IMG/VR virus record: IMGVR_UViG_3300031746_000002
Location: 62,001 to 126,000 of that record
Reading direction: 5' to 3' (one strand)
Origin: a virus
Length of the DNA stretch: 64,000 nt
The position numbers and the translations under genes were made by a program. The notes under the pieces were generated by a model. That model did not search any database. It was not told the origin of the DNA and saw only the letters and a list, made by a program, of their open reading frames with translations. This document shows positions 39,219-46,670 of the stretch, piece by piece. How positions within the stretch are numbered: the first letter of the stretch is position 1; every line of letters begins with the position of its first letter.

Positions 39219-39444
39219 TATTTTGGGATTGTGTTTACTTGGGTTAGTAATAGTAATTTTTGGAATGGGAAGTGGAGGAGGTGGTGGAGGATGTGGAGTT
39301 AATCCTCCTCCTAAAACACCGAGACCAGCAAATCCACCGCAAGGACAAGAGACAAGAATAATAACATCAATAGGTGATAACAAAATAGCGCACCAAGAAA
39401 TGAGAACTTTACAACCACCTCCAGCTACAAAGGAGAAACAATAA
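39199..39444 (+). CDS. Membrane protein with Gly and Pro tracts
   Basis: 81 residues: one membrane helix (L-G-L-C-L-L-G-L-V-I-V-I-F-G-M), a G-S-G-G-G-G-G-G-C tract, then a Pro-rich soluble tail. RBS GGAGA; 20-bp overlap with the preceding gene. Function unknown. Confidence 0.6.
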   Translation: MIITNNDILGLCLLGLVIVIFGMGSGGGGGGCGVNPPPKTPRPANPPQGQETRIITSIGDNKIAHQEMRTLQPPPATKEKQ

Positions 39445-39475
39445 GAAAAACGAAATAGCAGAACAAGAGGATAGT

Positions 39476-39658
39476 ATGGAATTTTTTGGTTTAATATTTA
39501 AAATAGTCTTTAGTATATTTGCACTGATTATACTCTATTATATATCTAACTATTTTTTAGGTCCAGTTCTATTTTATCTATTTGAAACTGAAGATAATTT
39601 ATTCTGGTTTGTAGTGGTAGGATTAATAGCTGTATTTTGCTGGAAAAAGGAGGGATAA
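39476..39658 (+). CDS. Small two-pass membrane protein
   Basis: 60 residues, two hydrophobic helices (I-V-F-S-I-F-A-L-I-I-L-Y-Y-I and F-W-F-V-V-V-G-L-I-A-V-F) and K-K-E-G end. Size and topology would suit a holin-like peptide but no lysis enzyme is adjacent. Confidence 0.6.
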   Translation: MEFFGLIFKIVFSIFALIILYYISNYFLGPVLFYLFETEDNLFWFVVVGLIAVFCWKKEG

Positions 39659-39931
39659 ATGTTATTAGCGGATTGTCTTGGTAAAAGGATTTTGTATGAT
39701 GTTAGATATAGTGAATATGGTATAGATGAAGCAACAGTAGTTGAAATATCTCCCAACAAAGAATATGCACGTTTAAGACATCCTAATGGAAACTTTACTT
39801 GGGAAAGAATAGAAACTTGGAATGGAAAACATCATGTAGTAGATACATTGATAATAAAGAATGGTGCACTATCAATACAAAAGATTATGCATGTGATGAG
39901 AACAGGTAAACCTTTAAAGGAGAAAAAGTAA
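39659..39931 (+). CDS. Hypothetical beta-rich protein
   Basis: 90 residues; E-A-T-V-V-E-I-S-P-N-K-E-Y-A-R-L-R with W-E-R-I-E-T-W resembles a small barrel. AAGGAGG RBS, one-base overlap with the next start. Not recognised. Confidence 0.65.
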   Translation: MLLADCLGKRILYDVRYSEYGIDEATVVEISPNKEYARLRHPNGNFTWERIETWNGKHHVVDTLIIKNGALSIQKIMHVMRTGKPLKEKK

Positions 39932-40065
39932 TGGAAACATTGCGTATATTAATGAAGGATCCAGGCATGGCAATATTCTTAATCATATTAGGAATATGTG
40001 CTATTGGGTGCATCATAGGAATATTCTATTCAATATTAAGGAACGACCCAGAAAGACCGTTCTAA
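39931..40065 (+). CDS. Small membrane peptide
   Basis: 44 residues, one membrane helix (A-I-F-L-I-I-L-G-I-C-A-I-G-C-I-I-G-I-F). AAAGGAG RBS. Function unknown. Confidence 0.6.
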   Translation: METLRILMKDPGMAIFLIILGICAIGCIIGIFYSILRNDPERPF

Positions 40066-40077
40066 AGGAGAAATAAC

Positions 40078-40494
40078 ATGGATTATATGGGAATGGATCC
40101 AGCTTTCGTTTGGTATAGCTTCTCATTCTTTATATTTTTAATAATAGTGTTTAGTAGTGCTATGGTTTACTGCAAGCATAGAACAGAAAAAGGTCTTGCA
40201 AGATATTTAATTGTTTATCCTATTTTTTTAACAATCGCTGCAGGTTGGTGCTACCTACAAGCAGGAATACCAGTATTTGTTAGTAGCGATAGTCTTACAT
40301 TATTTTGTGCTGGCTTCTTTTTTATAGGGGGATTTATAGTATTCATGGTTATTTATAACCAGATGAAAAAAGATTTAGGTCCTAGAATTGATATTAAAAT
40401 TAAATCAAATACACAACGGGATAATAAAGGAAGATTTAAGAAGCAGAACAAAATGACTGCAGATGAAATTGCAAGTATAGATACAATAGATTAA
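40078..40494 (+). CDS. Three-helix membrane protein
   Basis: 138 residues with three membrane segments (about 12-32, 42-62, 72-95) and a basic hydrophilic tail. Topology would allow a class I holin, but the tail is long and no endolysin is nearby. AAAGGAG RBS. Confidence 0.65.
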   Translation: MDYMGMDPAFVWYSFSFFIFLIIVFSSAMVYCKHRTEKGLARYLIVYPIFLTIAAGWCYLQAGIPVFVSSDSLTLFCAGFFFIGGFIVFMVIYNQMKKDLGPRIDIKIKSNTQRDNKGRFKKQNKMTADEIASIDTID

Positions 40495-40504
40495 AGGAGA
40501 AACA

Positions 40505-41248
40505 ATGGGAATGTATGATAATGTAACAGGCAAATGTCCCTACTGCGGAAAAGAGTTTTATACACAAACAAAGTTATTTGGGTCGATGATGATGAATTAT
40601 ACAATAGGCAGCCGGATATTTGAAAACTCATTAGCGCTTTATGCATCAGTATTACTTAAGGATGTTTGCTTTGAATGCAGGCAGCCAATAGTTATGATGA
40701 TTGAAAACAACATAATAACAGCATTTAAAAAAGTAACTGAAGAAAAACCAATGTATATTGAAGGACCGTGGGGCAGCTTTGAAAAGAATGAAGAAGCTAA
40801 TGCTGTAGACAATGATGGCAACCCAATTAAAACAGGGTTCAGCGGAGGAACAGTATCAAGTGTAATAGATGCTCCATTAGACAGTCATATCATAGACGTA
40901 ATAAAAGAAAGAATACGGTGCATTGATTTTGGACACCATGATATAAATAGCTTCTGTACTGAAAAAGAGTTCTTAAATAACTTATTAATATTAAATGAAC
41001 GAGCAGCTAAGCTACCAGCACATAGCTTACCGCCAAAAGAGATATATGATGTATTACATGCAGCAGAAGAGAATGGAATAAATATCCCACTTACAGTTGA
41101 TGAATGGTGGAAGAAAGAAACGGAGATAAACGAAATGAACAAAGGATTTACATTGCCTGAACTGGTAATTACAACGGTGATAGTAATAGTTATAGGGTTC
41201 TTATTCTGGAAGTTTGTATTGACTACAGTAATTAAATTGATAATGTAA
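40505..41248 (+). CDS. Zinc-finger protein fused to a type IV prepilin-like C-terminus
   Basis: 247 residues. An N-terminal zinc site (C-P-Y-C-G ... C-F-E-C) and soluble body (to ~205) are followed by N-K-G-F-T-L-P-E-L-V-I-T-T-V-I-V-I-V-I-G-F. That is the prepilin peptidase recognition sequence and N-methylation helix normally found at the N-terminus of pilins. An internal ATG at 41135 would place it correctly. Fusion of two genes is the likely origin. Confidence 0.7.
   Translation: MGMYDNVTGKCPYCGKEFYTQTKLFGSMMMNYTIGSRIFENSLALYASVLLKDVCFECRQPIVMMIENNIITAFKKVTEEKPMYIEGPWGSFEKNEEANAVDNDGNPIKTGFSGGTVSSVIDAPLDSHIIDVIKERIRCIDFGHHDINSFCTEKEFLNNLLILNERAAKLPAHSLPPKEIYDVLHAAEENGINIPLTVDEWWKKETEINEMNKGFTLPELVITTVIVIVIGFLFWKFVLTTVIKLIM
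41135..41248 (+). CDS. Nested mini-prepilin-like peptide
   Basis: 37 residues if started at the in-frame ATG at 41135 (GGAG 11 bases upstream): M-N-K-G-F-T-L-P-E-L-V-I-T-T-V. It has the G/F cleavage site, Glu at the +5 position and a hydrophobic helix, then almost nothing else. Could be a pilin decoy or membrane peptide. Expression as a separate product is inferred. Confidence 0.45.
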   Translation: MNKGFTLPELVITTVIVIVIGFLFWKFVLTTVIKLIM

Positions 41249-41580
41249 TGAAGATACGAAATAAAAAACAATATTTCAAAGAATATAATTGTGAGAAAGA
41301 GCTTAAACAATTCTGTAAATATGTATTCAAAGATTTAGAACTTAAGGGCTGGAAAGTTAAGAAAGCAAAAGATAGTTACTGTAACCAAAGAACAAAAACT
41401 ATCACATTAGCTGAATATCACTTTGCAGGATTATATCTTTTTGATGCTAAGATATTCTTTCTGCATGAAGTAGCACATATATTTACATATCCGAAAGATC
41501 ATTGGCATGGAGATTTATGGCAAAATAGATACAAAGATCTAGTTTTTAAATTCATCATACATGAAGGAGAAGTATATTAA
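41248..41580 (+). CDS. SprT-like zinc metallopeptidase
   Basis: 110 residues with H-E-V-A-H (H-E-x-x-H) followed by W-H-G-D-L-W, the third-ligand pattern of SprT/Spartan-type proteases. The N-terminal helix and strand (I-T-L-A-E-Y-H) precede the active site as in that fold. Phage SprT-like proteins are frequent; targets unknown. Overlaps the previous stop by one base. Confidence 0.8.
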   Translation: MKIRNKKQYFKEYNCEKELKQFCKYVFKDLELKGWKVKKAKDSYCNQRTKTITLAEYHFAGLYLFDAKIFFLHEVAHIFTYPKDHWHGDLWQNRYKDLVFKFIIHEGEVY

Positions 41581-41593
41581 AAGGAGGAGTAAC

Positions 41594-41938
41594 ATGTGGA
41601 TAACTAGGAAATATATTCAAGAACATGAAGACACAATCTTTGTATTTGGAGACAATGTAGAAGGTTATGGGAATGGAGGACAAGCAGCAGAGGCACGTGG
41701 AGAAAATAATGTAATAGGCATTCCAACTAAATGGAGTCCCAGGGAATTCTTCAAAGATGAAGACTATGATAAGGTAATACCCATTATTGATGCAGCATTC
41801 CAACAGATTAAATATCAACTGAACATAATGGGATTTAATATAGTATTCTTTCCAGACATCGGCAAAGGACTTGCAGAGCTTCCAAAGAGAGCACCCAAAA
41901 TCTACCAATATATTAAGGATAAGATAGAGAGCTTCTAA
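41594..41938 (+). CDS. Conserved phage protein with FVFGDN...GNGGQA motif
   Basis: 114 residues from the ATG at 41594 (AAAAGGAGGAG RBS). F-V-F-G-D-N-V-E-G-Y-G-N-G-G-Q-A-A-E-A-R-G, I-G-I-P-T-K and a later F-F-P-D-I-G-K-G-L-A define a widespread phage family, possibly macro-domain-like given the G-D-N and glycine loop. Ligand and role unknown. Confidence 0.75.
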   Translation: MWITRKYIQEHEDTIFVFGDNVEGYGNGGQAAEARGENNVIGIPTKWSPREFFKDEDYDKVIPIIDAAFQQIKYQLNIMGFNIVFFPDIGKGLAELPKRAPKIYQYIKDKIESF

Positions 41939-42156
41939 TGCCCAATCCAGAATTAGGTCAAGTTGTCCAAGCCACTCATTTCAAATGTCCCAAGTGTAAA
42001 ACAGATAGATTCATTCTAGATAAGATGGGTTTAATCTGCACTATATGTAAGGCATTCTTTAGTGCAGCATATATCAATTACGATAATGATAACCAACAAA
42101 ACGGAGTAGATATTTATGCTGATAATATAAACCAAGCTGAAAGTTCGACGAAATAA
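41938..42156 (+). CDS. Zinc-ribbon protein
   Basis: 72 residues: C-P-K-C ... C-T-I-C ribbon in the first half, acidic Asn/Asp-rich tail. One-base overlap with the previous stop. Probably nucleic-acid or protein binding. Confidence 0.65.
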   Translation: MPNPELGQVVQATHFKCPKCKTDRFILDKMGLICTICKAFFSAAYINYDNDNQQNGVDIYADNINQAESSTK

Positions 42157-42187
42157 AGCTTAATAATTAAATGGGAAGGATAAGAAG

Positions 42188-42856
42188 ATGGTATCTATTA
42201 AACTAACAAAAGAAGAATATGAGCTTTTGAAAAGTCCAGAGATGCAGAAATATTATATATTTAAAAAAAGTAAAGCATCACACCAGCAATGTTTAAATGC
42301 AGCTCTTACTGAATTAAGCTGGGGTAAATTCATGCAGCCCAATCATATAGATAAAACAAGATTTCCTTATCCTTTATTAAAAGAAGCACATGGGGGATTT
42401 GATTATACACGTTTTGCTGTAATGATAGATATTAAATCAACAACTATAAATGTTAAATATGTAGCAAAATATTTTCAATGCTCTATTGATGCAGGACAAA
42501 TAGATCAAAAATGTGAGATATATGTTTTTATATTTGTAAACATTGAAACTTTAACTTGTATAATTGCTGGATATATTTTAAAGAAAGATTTTATTAAGAA
42601 AGCAAGGATAATTAATCCCGGTGAATTATTAGGTAATAAAAAGCCAGCAGTTAGAAAAAGCTATACTGTTGAAGTACAAGATTTGATATTAATAGAATCA
42701 CCAAGGAATTTTAGTATTGAGATGAAAGCATTAAGTAAAAAATTAGGTTATTATAAGAAATGGAAAGAGAATCATGATTTACATCTTAATTTAACAAAGA
42801 TGAAATCTAAAACAATGCATGCAATAGATTATGATGATGAAGATGATGAGGAATAA
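42188..42856 (+). CDS. Hypothetical protein, possible PD-(D/E)XK-like nuclease
   Basis: 222 residues. The centre (D-Y-T-R-F-A-V-M-I-D-I-K-S, then I-Y-V-F-I-F-V ... C-I-I-A-G-Y-I, then I-I-N-P-G-E) has the strand order and D-I-K element seen in some phage restriction-fold proteins. The end is acidic. A GCTTAATAAT motif lies at 42158. Fold assignment is tentative. Confidence 0.6.
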   Translation: MVSIKLTKEEYELLKSPEMQKYYIFKKSKASHQQCLNAALTELSWGKFMQPNHIDKTRFPYPLLKEAHGGFDYTRFAVMIDIKSTTINVKYVAKYFQCSIDAGQIDQKCEIYVFIFVNIETLTCIIAGYILKKDFIKKARIINPGELLGNKKPAVRKSYTVEVQDLILIESPRNFSIEMKALSKKLGYYKKWKENHDLHLNLTKMKSKTMHAIDYDDEDDEE

Positions 42857-42859
42857 ACA

Positions 42860-43141
42860 ATGTCAAAACCAGAAAGAGTTCATATAACAAAGAAAATTAT
42901 AAATGAAGCAGTTGGACGTTTTAAAAAAATTGTAGCTGGCAGGTTATACCAAAAGGGATCAGGTGCTTTCATAAACAATCATGAAACTCTTGGCATTATT
43001 ACTGAAGAATATTATGAGTTGATAGAAGCAGTAAAAACAGATGATGATGAAAAAGTATTACATGAATTACAAGACATAGGCGTTGCTTGCATTTTAGGTT
43101 GGATAGGTATAGTATTAGGATGGAGGGAAATAGATAAATGA
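42860..43141 (+). CDS. MazG-like pyrophosphatase-fold protein
   Basis: 93 residues, helical. T-E-E-Y-Y-E-L-I-E-A-V ... L-H-E-L-Q-D-I-G-V gives the E-E-x-x-E-L and E-L-x-D pattern of all-alpha NTP pyrophosphatases. A second member beside the enzyme at 1592. Substrate unknown. Confidence 0.65.
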   Translation: MSKPERVHITKKIINEAVGRFKKIVAGRLYQKGSGAFINNHETLGIITEEYYELIEAVKTDDDEKVLHELQDIGVACILGWIGIVLGWREIDK

Positions 43142-43416
43142 AAACAATATACAAGTATGTAGTACCTCATGATGGCACTGAAATACAAATGCCAATAGGT
43201 GCAGAGATATTAACTGTTGCAATGCAAGTAGGTGAAATATACATCTGGGCAATAGTTGATACTGATAATAAATTTGAAACAAGAAAATTTATAGCCCAAG
43301 CTACAGGAAGAGAAATGCCAGAAGGCAAATTAAAATATATAGGAACTGTATTTATAGGGACTATGCTTATGGAGTTGGTGTTTCATGTGTTTGAGAAGCT
43401 GAAGGAGTTACAGTGA
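43138..43416 (+). CDS. Conserved phage protein (DUF7352-like)
   Basis: 92 residues: Y-K-Y-V-V, M-P-I-G-A-E-I-L-T-V-A, Y-I-W-A-I-V-D, then Y-I-G-T-V-F and V-F-H-V-F-E at the end. This set of motifs defines a common small phage family of unknown role. ATGA overlap upstream. Confidence 0.75.
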   Translation: MKTIYKYVVPHDGTEIQMPIGAEILTVAMQVGEIYIWAIVDTDNKFETRKFIAQATGREMPEGKLKYIGTVFIGTMLMELVFHVFEKLKELQ

Positions 43417-43691
43417 AAAAAGAAATAATGAATTTTAAAGATGCTATTAACATACTTAAAAATCTTACTGTTAATGATAAGAACGAATCTATAGATATAG
43501 GTATAAATCAATATGACGGTATTTATGAGCATGGTGAATTACATATAGATTTTGGTTTAGGAAATAGTTTTGAAGAAGCAGTAATTAGTGCTGCTAAGGA
43601 AGTAATAAGAAAATATCCAGAATATTCAAAATATTTAAGAATGCCAAATGATAAAATTTTAGAAAATTTTGAAAAGTTTAACTTGAGATAA
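43413..43691 (+). CDS. Hypothetical protein
   Basis: 92 residues with GTG at 43413 overlapping the previous stop, or ATG at 43428. Alpha/beta with F-E-E-A-V-I-S-A-A-K-E-V-I-R-K. RBS AAGGAG. Not recognised. Confidence 0.6.
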   Translation: MKKEIMNFKDAINILKNLTVNDKNESIDIGINQYDGIYEHGELHIDFGLGNSFEEAVISAAKEVIRKYPEYSKYLRMPNDKILENFEKFNLR

Positions 43692-43700
43692 GGAATTGCA

Positions 43701-44114
43701 ATGAGAAAAGCAATTGACATATGTGTTATCCCTTGGCATGAACGTTGGGCAGTCAAGAAGGACTCCTGCAAGCGACCAATAGTTACTTGCCAATATAAAT
43801 ACCAAGCAATTCATATTGCTGAAGAGCTGACCATCTGCGATAGGATGCCGACATCAGTAAAGATAGGATTAGATGATAGGTTATTCAATAGGGCTAAAAT
43901 CCATTATTTAGTAAGTTATAAAAAAGGAAAGATAGTAAGAACTGGTGTACATAAGTTGGTAAAGAAATTAGCACCAGCATTTGCTGCACCGCTTCGGATA
44001 AGATTGGATTATCAAGGAATTGCTAAAAGGTTGGTTCGTTCATTTAAGAAATTTAAAAGTAAGCTTCCAGTATACGATAAAGATCTGCCGAAACGAAAAA
44101 GGAGCAAACGATGA
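43701..44114 (+). CDS. Small protein carrying a major-capsid-protein segment
   Basis: 137 residues. The N-terminal ~90 look like a small alpha/beta phage domain (W-A-V-K-K-D ... Y-Q-A-I-H-I-A-E-E-L). Residues 94-130 (F-A-A-P-L-R-I-R-L-D-Y-Q-G-I-A-K-R ... L-P-V-Y-D-K-D-L-P) align without gaps to major capsid residues 61-97 (F-K-E-P-L-K-I-V-M-D-Y-Q-G-V-G-R-R ... I-P-A-Y-D-K-D-I-P), 15 of 37 identical. A very basic tail follows. Probably a domain duplicate from the capsid gene; effect on assembly unknown. Confidence 0.75.
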   Translation: MRKAIDICVIPWHERWAVKKDSCKRPIVTCQYKYQAIHIAEELTICDRMPTSVKIGLDDRLFNRAKIHYLVSYKKGKIVRTGVHKLVKKLAPAFAAPLRIRLDYQGIAKRLVRSFKKFKSKLPVYDKDLPKRKRSKR

Positions 44115-44584
44115 GAAACGAACAAGAAACAATCGAACAGTATAGAAAAGAAGAGAAAGAAGTATTTAGCTTTGCAGAGGACTTGCTTGAATTCGTAACC
44201 TTTGAAGCGGCTAAAGAATTCATAGAACCAAAGCTTCTTAAAGATTATGAAAGCGGCAAAGAGAAGTGGACATTTACAAAACCTACAAGAGCAAATATAT
44301 TAAAGAAAATAAGGGACTACATGGAATTCGCATTAGGGAAAGCAGAAGACCACAGAGGATTATCAGCGGAAAGATCTATAGAACATTTCAAACATTGGGT
44401 CTGGCTGCTTGGCGATAAGGATTATAAAGTAATTAATTGGGAGAACTATACCAATTATGGTACACCAATATTAAAACAAATCTGCGAAGTATATGAAATA
44501 GACTTTCCTGAAGACAATCATAAATTAGTGAGTATGTCACAAGGAAAGAAATGCGACATTGAGTGCGAAGGATGTGGAGAATGA
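44111..44584 (+). CDS. Hypothetical helical protein
   Basis: 157 residues, acidic, helical, with a Cys-rich end (C-D-I-E-C-E-G-C-G). Overlaps of 4 bp on both sides. No family recognised. Confidence 0.65.
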   Translation: MRNEQETIEQYRKEEKEVFSFAEDLLEFVTFEAAKEFIEPKLLKDYESGKEKWTFTKPTRANILKKIRDYMEFALGKAEDHRGLSAERSIEHFKHWVWLLGDKDYKVINWENYTNYGTPILKQICEVYEIDFPEDNHKLVSMSQGKKCDIECEGCGE

Positions 44585-44961
44585 AACAAAAAACTATAGC
44601 AGTAGATTTCGATGGAGTACTAGCATCATATAATGGCTGGAAAGGTTTTGATGTATTGGGACGACCCGATGCTTATATCATTACATTGTTACATGATTTA
44701 CACCAAGAGGGTTGGAAAATAATAATCTTCACAACACGACAAGATACCCCTACATTAAGGGAATGGTTAAAGATATATGAAGTACCATTTAATGAAATAA
44801 ATAGAAACTCAGATAATCCTGAATGTACATCTATCAAACCTATCTATGATATTATATTAGATGATAGAGCAATAAACTATCACGGGCAAAATGTTAGTGA
44901 AATAAAAGATCAGATAGCGGAAGTATTAGCAAACGATGAGAAACGAAAAGATAAAGAATGA
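44581..44961 (+). CDS. HAD-superfamily phosphatase
   Basis: 126 residues from the ATG at 44581 (GGAG RBS, ATGA overlap). Motif I D-F-D-G-V-L, motif II F-T-T-R-Q, and motif IV L-D-D-R-A are in the correct order; there is almost no cap domain. Such small HAD enzymes act on nucleotides or polynucleotide 3' phosphates. Substrate unknown. Confidence 0.85.
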   Translation: MKQKTIAVDFDGVLASYNGWKGFDVLGRPDAYIITLLHDLHQEGWKIIIFTTRQDTPTLREWLKIYEVPFNEINRNSDNPECTSIKPIYDIILDDRAINYHGQNVSEIKDQIAEVLANDEKRKDKE

Positions 44962-45179
44962 CAAAAGTTAAATTACAATTTATGGTAGCAGATTTAGATA
45001 GGGTTGCTTATGTTCCTAATAGGGTCAAGATAAAAATTACAGACCCTGAAGCAATATGTATTACAGGCATGTTGGGTGAAAGCGGCAGGAAGCTTGTCAA
45101 GCAAGGAATATATTTTTACTTCACAAAAAGACTGGCTAACAAACTTATCAGAATGGGTGTCGCTGAAAAGGTAGAATAA
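44958..45179 (+). CDS. Hypothetical small protein
   Basis: 73 residues, beta-rich start, basic helical end (T-K-R-L-A-N-K-L-I). ATGA overlap with the HAD gene. Not recognised. Confidence 0.6.
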   Translation: MTKVKLQFMVADLDRVAYVPNRVKIKITDPEAICITGMLGESGRKLVKQGIYFYFTKRLANKLIRMGVAEKVE

Positions 45180-45212
45180 AAAAGCTTAGTAATAAAATAA
45201 GGGAGCAATAAA

Positions 45213-45362
45213 ATGATTTACATATCTACAGGAACAGTTGCTATGAGCCAAGATGCAAGACAGTTCTGGATTACTGCAGGAAGTATAGGAATAGTTCTTG
45301 TAGTAATTCTTGCACTTATAGGAGTTGGTTTTTTAATAAGCAAAACAATTAAAAACGCTTAA
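45213..45362 (+). CDS. Small membrane peptide
   Basis: 49 residues with one membrane helix (I-G-I-V-L-V-V-I-L-A-L-I-G-V-G-F-L-I). A GCTTAGTAAT motif lies at 45184. Function unknown. Confidence 0.6.
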   Translation: MIYISTGTVAMSQDARQFWITAGSIGIVLVVILALIGVGFLISKTIKNA

Positions 45363-45372
45363 GGAGAAACAA

Positions 45373-45678
45373 ATGAAACAATCAGCATGGAAAAAATTAG
45401 TAGAACTTATTAATTCATTTAATACTACACCGCTTATGCACCCAAGAGTATCAAGGAAATATATAATGAAGACTTTGCAACCTTGCAAAGGATGTACTTT
45501 AGACAATTATAAACTGATACTTATGAAGTTAGGATATCTTAAGAAGGTACATGCAGGTGTTTATGAAATAATGAATAGAATACCAATGAGTCTTACAAGT
45601 GAAGAAGCATGGAAGCAATGCGGCTATCACAAAGGAAAACGAAATGCCAGAAGCAGAAAGAGTAAAATCAACAGGTAA
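45373..45678 (+). CDS. Hypothetical protein, possibly winged-helix
   Basis: 101 residues with C-K-G-C-T-L-D-N-Y-K-L-I-L-M-K-L-G-Y-L-K-K and G-V-Y-E-I, resembling a winged helix, and a basic tail. AAGGAG RBS. Its 3' 35 bases overlap the next gene. Confidence 0.6.
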   Translation: MKQSAWKKLVELINSFNTTPLMHPRVSRKYIMKTLQPCKGCTLDNYKLILMKLGYLKKVHAGVYEIMNRIPMSLTSEEAWKQCGYHKGKRNARSRKSKINR

Positions 45679-45865
45679 ATATAGCTATACCATAATGTTT
45701 TGTAATGCTGCTTATGGCAGGGAATTTAATATAAGAGCAAATAATATATTTTCTGCAATTAAGAAAGGGACAGACGTTATAAAGAAAAGAATAGCAAAGA
45801 TAAATCCAGAGTTTGAAAAAGACGGACAGGATATCCCATTAAGAATATGGAGAGATTGGGAATAA
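45644..45865 (+). CDS. Hypothetical small protein
   Basis: 73 residues from the ATG at 45644 (RBS AAAGGA). Alpha/beta, with a I-R-A-N-N-I-F-S-A-I-K-K helix. It overlaps the previous gene by 35 bp. Not recognised. Confidence 0.6.
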   Translation: MPEAERVKSTGKYSYTIMFCNAAYGREFNIRANNIFSAIKKGTDVIKKRIAKINPEFEKDGQDIPLRIWRDWE

Positions 45866-45875
45866 GGAGAAACAA

Positions 45876-46073
45876 ATGAAACTTGGAATTGAAGTAGATT
45901 TAAAGAGGTTAGAAGACGGTAAATGGCATGTGATGGATGTTCAATATCTTAGTGTTAATCCAGACGAGAAAGAAAATCAAGAGAAAGATTTATTATTTCA
46001 AGGTATAGCATCACATCTTAAAGCTACAACATTTAGTCATAGGATAGTTCCAGATGTGCCGGAGACCAAATGA
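45876..46073 (+). CDS. Hypothetical small protein
   Basis: 65 residues, beta-type start (L-G-I-E-V-D-L-K-R-L) then a charged loop. AAGGAG RBS and ATGA overlap downstream. Not recognised. Confidence 0.6.
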   Translation: MKLGIEVDLKRLEDGKWHVMDVQYLSVNPDEKENQEKDLLFQGIASHLKATTFSHRIVPDVPETK

Positions 46074-46309
46074 ATAAGAAATTATCTAGAACTAATGAGT
46101 TAAGAAAAGAAAGTGGTAAAGTAACTAGCAATGATGAATTGGTAGCATTCTTATATGTGCTTATGCGGGACCATCTTCCTTGCGGACAAGTAGAACAAAT
46201 AATCCAAGATAATATTCTTGCGCAGAAAGAAGAAAAGATTACATTTAGTAATGGCTATCTTGCAAACTATGCTAAAAATTTAGCTAACATTTTAAGGAGG
46301 AACAAATGA
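46070..46309 (+). CDS. Conserved small phage protein (RDHLP motif)
   Basis: 79 residues with L-V-A-F-L-Y-V-L-M-R-D-H-L-P-C-G-Q-V-E-Q-I, a motif recurring in many phage genomes, and Y-A-K-N-L-A at the end. Helical. Function unknown. Confidence 0.7.
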   Translation: MNKKLSRTNELRKESGKVTSNDELVAFLYVLMRDHLPCGQVEQIIQDNILAQKEEKITFSNGYLANYAKNLANILRRNK

Positions 46310-46575
46310 ACAGAACAGATTGGGTTGACATTTTTGTTAAATTGTTATTAGCGGGGTTAAGTGCAGTTGTATTGGGCGTTGCAGGTAAAACTATAGAGGC
46401 TATTCCTAAATTAGCAATTTATAATGGAATTAAACATGCATGGGAATATCTAGTTTGGATAGTGCCTATAAGTATTCCTAATGCGTTGCTTTCAATAGGT
46501 GGCTGGATAATAATAGCAGCTGTTATTTCATTGATTATTTTGTTAATGATAAACATCATAAAAAAGCATATATAA
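46306..46575 (+). CDS. Two-pass membrane protein
   Basis: 89 residues with membrane helices around 12-28 and 60-85 (I-I-I-A-A-V-I-S-L-I-I-L-L-M). Last gene before promoter copy 3. ATGA overlap upstream, RBS AAGGAGG. Function unknown. Confidence 0.65.
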   Translation: MNRTDWVDIFVKLLLAGLSAVVLGVAGKTIEAIPKLAIYNGIKHAWEYLVWIVPISIPNALLSIGGWIIIAAVISLIILLMINIIKKHI

Positions 46576-46594
46576 AAATAAATAAACTTTCCTA

Positions 46595-46623
46595 TTTACG
46601 TTTTCGTCGAAATATAGTATAAT
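46595..46623 (+). promoter_or_regulatory. Promoter copy 3, with TTTTC-GTC-GAAA palindrome
   Basis: TTTACG, a 17-bp spacer with TTTTCGTCGAAAT, then TATAAT, as in the other three copies. It drives the unit from 46671. Confidence 0.9.
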
Positions 46624-46670
46624 ATAATTAAGGAAAAGGAACAAAGACAAAACGATAAAGGAGGAAAGCA

